A DNA stretch of 64,000 nt from an uncultured Bacteroidales bacterium (lineage in GTDB: Bacteria; Bacteroidota; Bacteroidia; Bacteroidales; P3): contig ONGA01000009.1 of the NCBI GenBank assembly GCA_900317285.1, positions 1 to 64,000 on the forward strand. Reading direction: 5' to 3'. A model generated the notes under the pieces. It saw only the letters and a program-made list of their open reading frames with translations, was not told where the DNA came from and ran no database searches. Below are positions 34,936-43,452 of the stretch, in pieces. The position numbers were made by a program, and so were the translations under genes. The first letter of the stretch is position 1, and every line of letters starts with the position of its first letter.

Positions 34936-36419
34936 AACAGCGTGTAAAACTCATCATCATGGGCCTAGCGGTGGTCCTGGCCCTCTTCGCCCTGTGGGAG
35001 GTGCAGAACATCGCCAGCCAGATACGAGAGTCGGAAGAGGCGAAGATACGCCTGTGGGCCAACGCCATAGGACAACGCAACCGCATGGCGGAGGTGACAC
35101 AGCAATTCTTCCAGCAGGCGACGGTGGACGAGCACCGCAAGATGCAGCTTTACACAGACATCCTGCAGTCGTTCAACGACCCCGACCAGAACCTCGACCT
35201 GCGCTTCAGCCTCGCCTACGTCAACTACATCGTTGACAGCGCCAAAACGCCCATCATCATCACCACGGCGCGCGACTCGGTCATCACGGTGCCGCGGGAG
35301 CTGGCCGGACAGAAACTGGAGGGCGAGCTGCTGGAGGAATACTCACAAAACCCGCCTTTCCGCTACCGCCTCTGGGGGATGCCTATGGCGTTGTACTACA
35401 AAGAATCACAGTACTATACACAGCTGCGGCATGTACTCACGGGCTTCACACGGTCGTTCCTTGCCGAAATCACCAACAACTCGGTGTTCGTGCCGGTGAT
35501 TATTGTCGACAGCACACGCACACAGGTGATTGCCCACGGCAACATCGACTCGACGGAAATCAACAACCCCGCCAAACTGCTGCCGCGCCTGGAGGAGATG
35601 GCCCGCGCCAACGACCCCATCAGCATCCGCCTGCCCGACAACTGCCATGCATACGTGTACTATGAGAACTCGGCCCTGCTGCGCTCGCTGCGCTGGGTGC
35701 CGGTGTTCTATCTTTTCATTGCCTTCGTGCTCATTCTTGTCACCTACTACATTGTGCGCACCACACGCACCATGGAGCAGAACCGCATCTGGGTGGGCCT
35801 CGCCAAAGAGACGGCGCACCAGCTGGGAACCCCCATCTCGTCGCTTACCGGCTGGACACAATACCTTCGCGGCAAGGAATTCAGCGACGAATATGCCTCG
35901 GAAGTCGAGAAAGACCTACACCGGCTGGAGACCATCACCCACCGCTTCTCCAAGATAGGCTCGGTTCCCGAACTTCAGGAAGAGAACGTGCAGCAGGCCG
36001 TGGAGAATGCCGTAGGCTATCTGCGTAGCCGCGCGCCCCGCAAGGTCGCCTTCAATGTCTCCTTCCCGGACGGCGAGACATTCATCGCCCCCCTCAACAG
36101 CTACCTCTTCGAATGGGTTATCGAGAACCTCTGCAAGAACGCCATCGACGCCATGGAGGGCCACGGAACCATCACGATAGTAGCCTCGCAGGACGCCCGC
36201 AACATCTATATCGACGTCAGCGACACCGGACGCGGCATGAGCCAGTCGGTGCAGAAGCGCATCTTCGAGAGCGGATTCACCACCAAGAGCCGCGGCTGGG
36301 GGCTGGGGCTACCGCTGGCAAAACGCATTGTAAACCAATATCATCGCGGACGCCTCTACCTGAAATACTCCGTCCCCGGTCAGGGCACAACGTTCCGTAT
36401 CGTGCTGAGAAAAAAATAG
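34932..36419 (+). CDS. Membrane sensor histidine kinase
   Basis: 495 residues. Two membrane helices (7-25 and about 257-276) flank a periplasmic sensor region. Then come the phospho-acceptor His296 (AKETAHQLGTP), the N box NLCKNAIDAM, the G1 box DTGRGMSQ and the G2 box GWGLGLPLAKRI. The ETAHQLGTP H-box is typical of a Bacteroidota kinase group. No response regulator is adjacent, so it is an orphan kinase. Overlaps the permease gene, suggesting coupled synthesis; perhaps it senses envelope state. Confidence 0.9.
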   Translation: MKQRVKLIIMGLAVVLALFALWEVQNIASQIRESEEAKIRLWANAIGQRNRMAEVTQQFFQQATVDEHRKMQLYTDILQSFNDPDQNLDLRFSLAYVNYIVDSAKTPIIITTARDSVITVPRELAGQKLEGELLEEYSQNPPFRYRLWGMPMALYYKESQYYTQLRHVLTGFTRSFLAEITNNSVFVPVIIVDSTRTQVIAHGNIDSTEINNPAKLLPRLEEMARANDPISIRLPDNCHAYVYYENSALLRSLRWVPVFYLFIAFVLILVTYYIVRTTRTMEQNRIWVGLAKETAHQLGTPISSLTGWTQYLRGKEFSDEYASEVEKDLHRLETITHRFSKIGSVPELQEENVQQAVENAVGYLRSRAPRKVAFNVSFPDGETFIAPLNSYLFEWVIENLCKNAIDAMEGHGTITIVASQDARNIYIDVSDTGRGMSQSVQKRIFESGFTTKSRGWGLGLPLAKRIVNQYHRGRLYLKYSVPGQGTTFRIVLRKK

Positions 36420-36448
36420 GCGTTCAATGCCATTTTTCAAAAAAAACG

Positions 36449-36456
36449 TATATTTG
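36449..36456 (+). promoter_or_regulatory. -7 element before the small lipoprotein gene
   Basis: TATATTTG, 42 nt before the ATG at 36499; no clear -33 element. Confidence 0.55.
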
Positions 36457-36498
36457 CATCTTGTAAACAGCAGTAAAAAACATCAAAAATCACATAAT

Positions 36499-36942
36499 AT
36501 GAAACGTTTAGGACTTCTTATGATGTGCATTGCCGCACTGGCAATGACATCCTGCAGCGCCCTCCAAAGCGCCGCATCGAGCAACACCGCCGCAAATGCT
36601 TCGGGCCAGGCCTGCGGCTCCGCCGTGCAAGGTCTCTACAAATCCTACAAGAAAAGCGGCAGCATTGACATCACTTCGGGCAGCGACCTGACCAACGCCC
36701 TGCAGCTTGCCACTGCCTACTCTCAGCTCAAACAAAACAAGAAAGACAAAAGCTACCGCAAGGCATTCACCAGCGGTCTCATCAGCTCGTCGGCAGGTCT
36801 CATCACCAGCCAGAATGCCAGCAGCTTCATCAACCAGATGCTCTCCATCAGCGGATTGTCGAACATCAACGCGTCGAACGTAACGCAGACAGCCTCCACC
36901 GCAGCATCTATCATATCATTGTTAAGCACCCTCAAGCAATGA
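36499..36942 (+). CDS. Small Ser/Ala-rich lipoprotein
   Basis: 147 residues. Lipoprotein signal MKRLGLLMMCIAALAMTSCS with Cys19 as the lipid anchor. The mature part is rich in Ser, Ala and Thr and mostly helical (GLISSSAGLITSQNASSFIN). No domain recognised. Its stop overlaps the nitroreductase start (ATGA). Confidence 0.7.
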   Translation: MKRLGLLMMCIAALAMTSCSALQSAASSNTAANASGQACGSAVQGLYKSYKKSGSIDITSGSDLTNALQLATAYSQLKQNKKDKSYRKAFTSGLISSSAGLITSQNASSFINQMLSISGLSNINASNVTQTASTAASIISLLSTLKQ

Positions 36943-37496
36943 ACACAGCAGCTTTGGAAAATATGAAAGCACGGCGCAGCTGCCGTGCTTTTTCATCGGA
37001 AATGCCGTCAAAAGAATTGATTGCCACCATCTGTGAAGCCGGCACATGGGCACCTACCGGACACGGCAAGCAGAGCCCACTCATCGTTGCCATCACACGA
37101 AAAGACCTGCGCGACCGCCTGTCGGCCATGAACGCCCGCATCTGGAATGAGCTTACCGTGGCCCGTGGCGGCGTGGCACACGAAGGCATCGACCCCTTCT
37201 ATGGGGCTCCCGTGGTGCTGCTGGTGCTGGCCGACCGCAAAGTACCGACATATCTGTATGACGGCTGCGCCGTGATTACCAACCTCGCCAATGCCGCCGA
37301 GGCCGTGGGGCTAGGTTCCTGCTGGATTCACCGTGCCAAACAGGAGTTTGACAGCGAGGAGGGCAAGCAGATACTGAAAGAGCTTGGCATCGAAGGCGAC
37401 TACGAAGGCATCGACCACCTCGTCGTCGGCTACCCCGCCAAACAGATACCTGCTCCCCTGCCCCGCAAAGCCGACTACGTGCGCTGGGTAGAATAG
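36939..37496 (+). CDS. Nitroreductase family protein
   Basis: 185 residues. FMN-dependent oxidoreductase fold with RRSCRAF at the N-terminus (FMN phosphate contact), GTWAPTGHGKQSPLIV, and the GLGSCWIHRAKQEF C-terminal motif. It reduces nitro compounds, quinones or flavins with NAD(P)H; the natural substrate is unknown. Overlaps the lipoprotein gene by 4 nt and ends before a terminator. Confidence 0.9.
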   Translation: MNTAALENMKARRSCRAFSSEMPSKELIATICEAGTWAPTGHGKQSPLIVAITRKDLRDRLSAMNARIWNELTVARGGVAHEGIDPFYGAPVVLLVLADRKVPTYLYDGCAVITNLANAAEAVGLGSCWIHRAKQEFDSEEGKQILKELGIEGDYEGIDHLVVGYPAKQIPAPLPRKADYVRWVE

Positions 37497-37521
37497 TTTG
37501 AATCTTAAAGGAAACACATTT

Positions 37522-37555
37522 CCCCTGCCGGTAAAAAACCGCAGGGGATTTTTTA
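37522..37555 (+). terminator. Terminator after the nitroreductase gene
   Basis: CCCCTGCCGGT / ACCGCAGGGG stem with one bulge and an A-rich loop, followed by TTTTTTA. Confidence 0.75.
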
Positions 37556-37578
37556 ATTGTACGTCGCCAATTTCGTCA

Positions 37579-38484
37579 TTAGATGGCGTCTGCCTGATAC
37601 ATTTTCGACATGCGACGGACCTCCTCGCGCATCTCTTCTCGCAAAGATTCCGGTTTCAGAACCTCAACGGCGCTTCCGAGAGAAAGAATTTTTTGCCGCA
37701 GGTCTAAAGTGGGGCGTACCCGCAATGCAAAGATAGCATAATCTTCACTTTTGCTATTTAGTTCCATTTGTGAACGATGCAACGGGAGTGAGCGCAAATA
37801 GTTGGCTTGATGAGCTTCTACTTTTAGCCAGATGCTTTCCACTGGTATGTCCTCGACAATGATACCGTAGGAGCCGGAGAACATTTTCTCCAAGTCGAAC
37901 TTCGGGTCGCGTTTGAAGTTCTCTTCTTGCAATACCACATTGGTCATGCGGTCGAGGGCGAAAGTGCGGTGGGTCTTGTGGTAGCGTCCGATGAGGTACC
38001 AGCGCCGTTCAAACATCTTGAGGGCATGGGGCTGGAAGTTGAAGTAGTGGGTCGACGACTCCTTCCAGTAGGGCTTGTAGTCGAAGTTCACAAGCCTCAG
38101 ATCTTTTAATGCTTCCAAAACTATCGGCAACGCAGTGTTGTTGGTCGACTCTATGCTGATATACCGCGCCACCTCGCGGCTGTCAGTGACGATACGGTTC
38201 ACTGCTATGGAATCCAACAGCCAGCGGCGGAAGTAGTCATTGCTGCTGTTATCCGCTATTCGATAGCGATATTCGCTGCCATCGCTGTAGCATTCAATCT
38301 CTATACCGAAGAGGTCGAGCACCTCGTCGCGATGCCGCTGGAAAGTACGCCGTGCATAAGGCTCACCATTGCTAATATTCTCGTCTTGCTCATAGCGTTC
38401 CGCAATCTGCCGCAACGTCAACCCCTTCTCTCCTGCCCGCATCACGGTATCCACCAGCCAGATGTATTTCTTCAGAGGTGTCAT
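37579..38484 (-). CDS. WYL-domain transcriptional regulator
   Basis: 301 residues. An N-terminal winged-helix region (LTLRQIAERYEQDENISNGE) is followed by a WYL domain (about 140-215; RRWYLIGRYHKTHRTFALDR) and a C-terminal dimerisation extension. WYL proteins sense nucleotide-type ligands and often regulate defence and mobile loci. It lies directly downstream, on the minus strand, of an array of palindromes overlapping its probable promoter, and of a nuclease-like gene, so it may autorepress. Confidence 0.85.
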   Translation of the reverse strand: MTPLKKYIWLVDTVMRAGEKGLTLRQIAERYEQDENISNGEPYARRTFQRHRDEVLDLFGIEIECYSDGSEYRYRIADNSSNDYFRRWLLDSIAVNRIVTDSREVARYISIESTNNTALPIVLEALKDLRLVNFDYKPYWKESSTHYFNFQPHALKMFERRWYLIGRYHKTHRTFALDRMTNVVLQEENFKRDPKFDLEKMFSGSYGIIVEDIPVESIWLKVEAHQANYLRSLPLHRSQMELNSKSEDYAIFALRVRPTLDLRQKILSLGSAVEVLKPESLREEMREEVRRMSKMYQADAI

Positions 38485-38499
38485 GTTTTTTCAAATTTT

Positions 38500-38670
38500 A
38501 ATATGCAAAATTTGCATATTATTTCGTTTCTCATTTTCCTTTGCAATAACACGCAAATAATGCGTGTTATCAGATATCCATTTCAACTATCAAGTTTCGC
38601 TTGACGGTTCAACGTGCGTTTTTTGCACGTTATTCTATTGTGCGAAGTGGTATGTGCAAAATTTGCACAT
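38500..38670. promoter_or_regulatory. Array of palindromes upstream of the WYL gene
   Basis: Four inverted repeats share the plan AYRYGCA-N5-TGCRYRT: 38500-38520 (extended to 10-nt arms), 38546-38570, 38611-38631 (one mismatch) and 38652-38670. A fifth, TCAAG/CTTGA, is at 38590-38604. The first and last contain TGCAAAATTTGCA. Arms differ between sites but stay complementary. The first site overlaps a TTTG-like -7 region before the WYL ATG. Candidate operators or RNA hairpins. Confidence 0.8.
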
Positions 38671-38742
38671 GTGATTGCTTTGTTTTATTATCCGTGTTTT
38701 ATAACGACAAATGCATCATTTTTTGCGCAGCAAGTATGGCTT

Positions 38743-39621
38743 TTAATGCCACTCTTGGGCATCAAGGATATATGGCCTCGGTCGATATATCTCCTTGTGA
38801 CAGTTGGGGCAAATGATGGGTACCTCTTTGTCAAAGAATCCACCACATTCACATTTGACATTGCAGTACTTGAGGGACCTATCCGTTGTCAACAATTCCT
38901 TACCACATTTGTCACAGTGCAATACGTCAAGTTTTTTTCCGGAACCTTCATGCCACTTAAAAACATGGTTGCAGTAAGGGCATTCTACTTTATAACAAAG
39001 CCCCTTTTTTACTGTACCTATTTTTTCTTCCCATCCCGCATTCCCGCAAAGCTTATTTTTATCTATGCCTACGTTTCGTGGATAACCACGGAAAGTGTTC
39101 GCATTTTGTACTAAACCTTCGCCAGTAATCCAACAAAGCGGAAGACCGACAGGTTGCGCTTGCCCTTTCGCTTTACCCACGTTGTTCCAGTACCACTTAT
39201 TGCTATCTTCTATTAGTTTTACGACATCCTCTTTTGTGAGAATGTAAAAGTCATATTTTATGTCTTCGTCATCTAGCTTGATATGAACGAACACCCAAGG
39301 ACCAACAAACTTCTCTTTCCAGTTATCGTCTTTTACCCACTCTTTGTTTTCCCTGACTATTATGTTTCCTTCTGTGTCCGAGATTAGTCCTGTCGGGAAA
39401 TTTGGCTCATCCGATGCACTAGATTTTACTTGTATAAACAAGGATTCAAGGGTTTGGGGATTTACTGCAAGAACATCCACACCTTTGTAATTGGGATTAG
39501 TGGCATTAAGATTGAAAGCATCCCATCCCATTTCCGTAAGTTTCAGTATTACGGCGGTCTCCCCGAGTTTTCCTACTCTAGATTTGCTTGCCTTGAGACG
39601 ACTGAAATCAGTATTATTCAT
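38743..39621 (-). CDS. PD-(D/E)XK nuclease-like protein with C-terminal zinc ribbons
   Basis: 292 residues. The N-terminal domain has the order Glu21 (GKLGETAV), Asp49 (GVDVLAV) and Gln64-Val-Lys66 (FIQVKSS), a PD-(D/E)XK nuclease signature. The C-terminal third holds cysteine clusters at 214/217, 236/239, 253/257/259 and 271/274, probably two zinc ribbons for nucleic-acid binding. Such proteins occur in restriction and defence settings. It sits between an unknown protein gene and the WYL palindromes. Defence function inferred. Confidence 0.65.
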   Translation of the reverse strand: MNNTDFSRLKASKSRVGKLGETAVILKLTEMGWDAFNLNATNPNYKGVDVLAVNPQTLESLFIQVKSSASDEPNFPTGLISDTEGNIIVRENKEWVKDDNWKEKFVGPWVFVHIKLDDEDIKYDFYILTKEDVVKLIEDSNKWYWNNVGKAKGQAQPVGLPLCWITGEGLVQNANTFRGYPRNVGIDKNKLCGNAGWEEKIGTVKKGLCYKVECPYCNHVFKWHEGSGKKLDVLHCDKCGKELLTTDRSLKYCNVKCECGGFFDKEVPIICPNCHKEIYRPRPYILDAQEWH

Positions 39622-39690
39622 TTTTTTACTTGGTTGTTACTATGATTTCCAACAAGATAACGACAAAATGGGTTTGTTATTGTGCATTTA

Positions 39691-40254
39691 TTAGAACAGA
39701 CTATACTTTCGTTCCCAACGCTTTGCCTTGTCCCAATAGATGGTGATGGGTTCGTCGGGATGGGAACGCCAATGTTTGCGCTCAATCTTATCTAGTGCTG
39801 TGTCGTCGTACTGATACTCGTCTGACACAATCCAGCAAGTGTATATTTCGTGTTCGCCAAAACGATTATACCGGGTATCGCATGTTTGTTTTACACATTT
39901 TTTCAGTTCATCTGACAAAAGCTTGATTAGTTCATCATTATCGAGGCATTTGATTCTACTTGACATTGGATTGAAGTTACTTATTGGGTCATTACCCATT
40001 ATCATACGCCAAATGTAGGTGAAGATAACCCAGTGGATACGGCAGCGGTAAATCTCGCTGCGATTCTCTGCATAGCGTTTAATTACTCTTTTTAGGCTTC
40101 CACCTCTTTGTACAAAACCACCAAGGATCACCAGTTTCTCATCCAGTGTTTTGTATGTCCACTCATGGCCGCAGTCGTCCCAGAAATCACGGGTTGCAAG
40201 ACATGCTTCATAATGTTTCAGGTCGCAGTCGTAAGGTTTCATGTTGTCTTTCAT
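39691..40254 (-). CDS. Hypothetical protein near the nuclease-like gene
   Basis: 187 residues, charged and aromatic-rich (HYEACLATRDFWDDCGHEWT). No signal peptide and no recognised domain. Aromatic and basic residues are clustered in the last 40 residues. It is 69 bp upstream of the nuclease-like gene, on the same strand, with a -7 element (40281-40288) before it, so the two are likely co-transcribed. Confidence 0.6.
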   Translation of the reverse strand: MKDNMKPYDCDLKHYEACLATRDFWDDCGHEWTYKTLDEKLVILGGFVQRGGSLKRVIKRYAENRSEIYRCRIHWVIFTYIWRMIMGNDPISNFNPMSSRIKCLDNDELIKLLSDELKKCVKQTCDTRYNRFGEHEIYTCWIVSDEYQYDDTALDKIERKHWRSHPDEPITIYWDKAKRWERKYSLF

Positions 40255-40280
40255 AATGTTTATCTATTTGTTTTCGACTG

Positions 40281-40288
40281 CAAAAATA
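40281..40288 (-). promoter_or_regulatory. -7 element before the hypothetical gene
   Basis: Minus-strand TATTTTTG, 27 nt upstream of the ATG at 40254; -33 unclear. Confidence 0.5.
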
Positions 40289-40419
40289 CAACAAAGGTGT
40301 GCCACATCGTGACATACCATTGCTGTTCGCCTATTTATTTACAAGATTTACAAGATTTCGTGAGCGGAGCGAGCAGGGACAGTTTGATTGACAGGAGGTT
40401 AAGAGGGAGGGGTGGGACA

Positions 40420-40552
40420 AAGGATAGGAGAAAGTGGGACGAATTTCGGAAGAAGTGGCTCCTATGGTTGTACTACCATTCTCCTATACTTCTCCTTGGG
40501 TTCTCCTATGATGCGTATATGATGCTTCTTAGTTGCTCCTATGTCGGGGGGA
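40420..40552. repeat. CTCCTATG repeat region, copy B
   Basis: Holds CTCCTATGGTTGTACTACCA, CTCCTATACTTCTCCTTGGG, TTCTCCTATGATGCGTATAT and ends with CTCCTATGTCGGGG. It is nearly identical over about 65 nt to the reverse complement of 50760-50830. It fills the 40289-40560 gap between the hypothetical gene and the decarboxylase operon terminator; the rest of that gap has no visible gene. Confidence 0.85.
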
Positions 40553-40562
40553 AAGATTTGCC

Positions 40563-40596
40563 AAAAAAAACCGGAAGCTTTTCAGACTTCCGGTTT
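40563..40596 (-). terminator. Terminator of the methylmalonyl-CoA decarboxylase operon
   Basis: Minus-strand stem AAACCGGAAG / CTTCCGGTTT followed by eight T (A-run 40563-40570 on plus). Confidence 0.85.
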
Positions 40597-40620
40597 ATGT
40601 TTCGGTTTTTGGAATAATCC

Positions 40621-41793
40621 TTAGTGGAGGAAGGCGAGCAGGATACCGGCAGCGACTGCCGAACCCACGACACCGGCCACATTGGGACCCATGGCGTGCT
40701 GCAGCAGGTAGTTCGTCTTGTCGTACTCGAGGCCCACGTTGTTGGAGACGCGGGCTGCATCGGGCACGGCGCTGACACCGGAGTTGCCGATAAGCGGGTT
40801 GATCTTGTTGCCCTCCTTCAGGAAGAGGTTCATAATCTTCACAAACAAGACACCGCAGAAGGTGGCGACAATAAAGGAGCCGGCACCGAGGCCGAAAATC
40901 ATCAGCGATTTACCTGTAAGGAAGACAGAAGCCTGAGTGGAGGCGCCGACAGTGATGCCGATGAGCAGCGTGCAAATGTTAACGATGGCATTGGATGCCA
41001 CATCGGAAAGGCGCTTGGTGACACCACATTCCTTCAGCAGGTTACCGAAGAAGAGCATGCCCAACAGAGGAAGACCACTCGGCACGATAAAGGCGCAGAA
41101 GAGGAGACCGATGATGGGGAAAGCAATCTTCTCGAGCTTGGAGACCTGCCGCGGCGGCTTCATACGGATGGTGCGCTCTTTGGAGGTGGTCAGCAGGCGC
41201 ATGATGGGGGGCTGGATAACAGGGACCAAAGCCATATAAGAGTAAGCGGAAACGGCGATAGCACCCATCAAGTCGGGAGCCAATTGGCTGGAGATAAAGA
41301 TGGCCGTAGGACCGTCGGCGCCGCCAATGATACCGATGGCACCAGCCTCATTAGGCATAAATCCAAGTTGCAAAGCACCCATGTAGGCAGCAAAAATACC
41401 CACCTGTGCGGCAGCACCGATAAGCATAAGCTTGGGATTGGAGAGCAACGCCGAGAAATCGGTCATTGCTCCTATACCCAGGAAGATTAGCGGTGGATAC
41501 CAACCGTTCTGCACGCCATGGTAGAGGATATTGAGCACAGAGCCTTGCTCGTAGATGCCTATCTTCAGACCGGGATAGAACGGAATGTTGCCGATGAGAA
41601 TACCGAATCCGATGGGCACCAGCAGCAAAGGTTCAAATTCATACTTGATGCCCAGGAAGATGAACACCAAGCCTATAATAATCATCCAGAGATGGTTCAT
41701 GGTGAAGTTGGCGAAGCCGGTGTATTCCAGAAACTGGACCAACTGCGTGGACATAAACTCCATGAAGCCACCTGTTGCTAACAAGCTAAACAT
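40621..41793 (-). CDS. mmdB: Na+-pumping decarboxylase beta subunit (methylmalonyl-CoA / oxaloacetate type)
   Basis: 390 residues with about nine to eleven membrane helices. GAIGIIGGADGPTAIFISSQ is the conserved Asp-containing ion-binding segment of OadB/GcdB/MmdB, and LIGNSGVSAVPDAARVSNNV the second conserved region. It decarboxylates carboxybiotin and exports Na+. Last gene of the operon with the biotin carrier, OadG-like and alpha subunit genes; the methylmalonyl-CoA specificity comes from the epimerase and alpha subunit nearby. Confidence 0.92.
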   Translation of the reverse strand: MFSLLATGGFMEFMSTQLVQFLEYTGFANFTMNHLWMIIIGLVFIFLGIKYEFEPLLLVPIGFGILIGNIPFYPGLKIGIYEQGSVLNILYHGVQNGWYPPLIFLGIGAMTDFSALLSNPKLMLIGAAAQVGIFAAYMGALQLGFMPNEAGAIGIIGGADGPTAIFISSQLAPDLMGAIAVSAYSYMALVPVIQPPIMRLLTTSKERTIRMKPPRQVSKLEKIAFPIIGLLFCAFIVPSGLPLLGMLFFGNLLKECGVTKRLSDVASNAIVNICTLLIGITVGASTQASVFLTGKSLMIFGLGAGSFIVATFCGVLFVKIMNLFLKEGNKINPLIGNSGVSAVPDAARVSNNVGLEYDKTNYLLQHAMGPNVAGVVGSAVAAGILLAFLH

Positions 41794-41799
41794 TATACT

Positions 41800-41884
41800 T
41801 TAGTTTTTTAGTTCTTAGTTTTGGTTTTTAGTTCTTGCTGTCAATTTTTCGACAACTAACAACTTAAACTGATAACTTAAACTG
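41800..41884. repeat. AT-rich heptad element in the mmdC-mmdB spacer
   Basis: Reads TTTAGTT/TAGTTCT-type heptads, a centre GACAACTAACAAC, then TTAAACTG-type heptads. In gene direction it begins AGTTTAAGTTATCAG and resembles the element at 53934-54006. Confidence 0.7.
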
Positions 41885-41886
41885 GG

Positions 41887-42324
41887 TTATCCAATAACAA
41901 CCAACACATCGCCCTCGAGGACGCTGTCGCCCTTGCGGACTTTAACTTCCTTGACGGTGCCGTCGCAATCGGCCTCAATGTTGTTTTCCATCTTCATGGC
42001 TTCGAGGAGCACAACGGTCTGACCGGACTTGACACTGTCGCCAACGTTGACGAAAACGTCGAGAATGGTGCCGGGCAGCGGTGTAGTAACCTTGTTGCCT
42101 GCTGCGGGGGCATTGCTCTTCTGAACGGTACCGCTGGCGGCGGGAGCCACCTGTGAAGTGGCAGCGACGGGACGCGCAACGGGCTTCGGCTGCTGTTTGA
42201 TTTCCTGGTCAACAGTGACGACATAGCTAGTGCCATTAACGTCGAGTTTTATCTCCTGACCTTCGACTTCGTTGATATCAACGTTATAGTCGTTGCCGTT
42301 TATCTTGAGTTTGTAGTTCTTCAT
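41887..42324 (-). CDS. mmdC: Biotin carboxyl carrier subunit of the decarboxylase
   Basis: 145 residues. The biotinyl lysine lies in EAMKMENN, within a C-terminal lipoyl/biotin domain of about 75 residues; an N-terminal domain and a Pro/Ala-rich linker (about 50-75) allow the arm to move. It shuttles CO2 from methylmalonyl-CoA on the alpha subunit to the membrane beta subunit. Located between the OadG-like and beta subunit genes. Confidence 0.92.
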   Translation of the reverse strand: MKNYKLKINGNDYNVDINEVEGQEIKLDVNGTSYVVTVDQEIKQQPKPVARPVAATSQVAPAASGTVQKSNAPAAGNKVTTPLPGTILDVFVNVGDSVKSGQTVVLLEAMKMENNIEADCDGTVKEVKVRKGDSVLEGDVLVVIG

Positions 42325-42408
42325 TGTTTTTCTTTTTGTCTTATTTCCATATTAAAAGTCATCGGGTTTGAACAGCACTTTGGCGTTTAGCCCTTCTGAC
42401 TTTTTTGG

Positions 42409-43374
42409 CTATCGTCTGTTATTAAAATAATGATTCATATTATAGAACTTAGCGTTCCAGGGAGTCCATTCGCGCTCAACCTTCTGGATGGTGAGGACAG
42501 CGTTCTCCTCGTCGTGAAGTTCTGAGTTGTAGAGATGGATGGCAGCGGCAATGGCGGCATAGATTTCACCTTCCTTGTCGGCAGCCTGGGCGGCAGCCTC
42601 CACAGCAGCCCCACCGCGAGCCTTCTTTTTGCCCTTGTTATTTTTCTTCTCATCCACCCCGGCGATAAGTTTTCCTGAGCCCTGAATAATGAGGGCGATG
42701 CAGACGAGAGCGAGGAATACAACGGCAACGGCGACGGCAGTAAGTCCAATACCGACAGGGTCGGAGTTGCGAATTTTCTCGCTCTGTTTGGCAACACGGT
42801 AATGGTGGGTAAGGATTTCGCCATTCTGGAAAGCATCGAAGTCGAGGCGATGGAGCGGCAGGATATTGATGTCGTAACCATAAGGGTTGCGTCCAACCAC
42901 GGTGAGGGCGCCACCATCGCGGCGCATGGCATACATGGGACTCGAGAATCCGCGGCGGGCCTTCACATTCATATCCTTGTCAAGGATGGCAACAAAAGCG
43001 GTGTCGTTGACAGCGGATGCCAGCACAATGATATATTCGCCCATAGCGCTGACACTCACAGGGCGGAGAATGTTCTTAAGGTCGTGGCGTTTGTGGATAT
43101 TGTCGGTTTGGTATCGGCCCAAGACGGTGTCGACGCCATCCTGGGTGAATCCGACCAAATGCACCGAGCATTCCACGCTGTCGATAGCCACGAAAGCACC
43201 CAGCTGCGGTGCGTAGCAGGTCTTCACGCTGACAAAGTCAAGCGACGGGGCGAGCTGGTGCATGGGGCAACCCTCGTGAGGAGCCTCCTGGGGAGGCTGG
43301 GGTTCCTGTGCCGTAGCGGTCAGCATTGCGAAGCCGAAGAGACCTGCCAACAGAAATTTATAAATGGTGTTCAT
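42409..43374 (-). CDS. OadG-family decarboxylase gamma/delta subunit
   Basis: 321 residues. Signal peptide ending near ATAQ, a periplasmic domain of about 190 residues, one membrane helix (about 210-232; GLTAVAVAVVFLALVCIALI), and a cytoplasmic Lys/Ala-rich tail. OadG-type subunits link the carboxytransferase to the beta pump. This is longer than the usual 80-120-residue OadG because of the periplasmic domain, as in other Bacteroidota. Fits between the Cys-rich lipoprotein gene and the biotin carrier gene. Confidence 0.85.
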   Translation of the reverse strand: MNTIYKFLLAGLFGFAMLTATAQEPQPPQEAPHEGCPMHQLAPSLDFVSVKTCYAPQLGAFVAIDSVECSVHLVGFTQDGVDTVLGRYQTDNIHKRHDLKNILRPVSVSAMGEYIIVLASAVNDTAFVAILDKDMNVKARRGFSSPMYAMRRDGGALTVVGRNPYGYDINILPLHRLDFDAFQNGEILTHHYRVAKQSEKIRNSDPVGIGLTAVAVAVVFLALVCIALIIQGSGKLIAGVDEKKNNKGKKKARGGAAVEAAAQAADKEGEIYAAIAAAIHLYNSELHDEENAVLTIQKVEREWTPWNAKFYNMNHYFNNRR

Positions 43375-43452
43375 TGTTCTTTTTTTACTGAAACATCAAA
43401 AAATGAAGTATCAAGGGATGTGACAGTTTTAGCGCCACATCCCAATGATTGC

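Noticed and set aside
38601..39114. Short plus-strand frames after the palindromes
   Set aside because: They mostly overlap the nuclease-like gene in antisense and have no family support.
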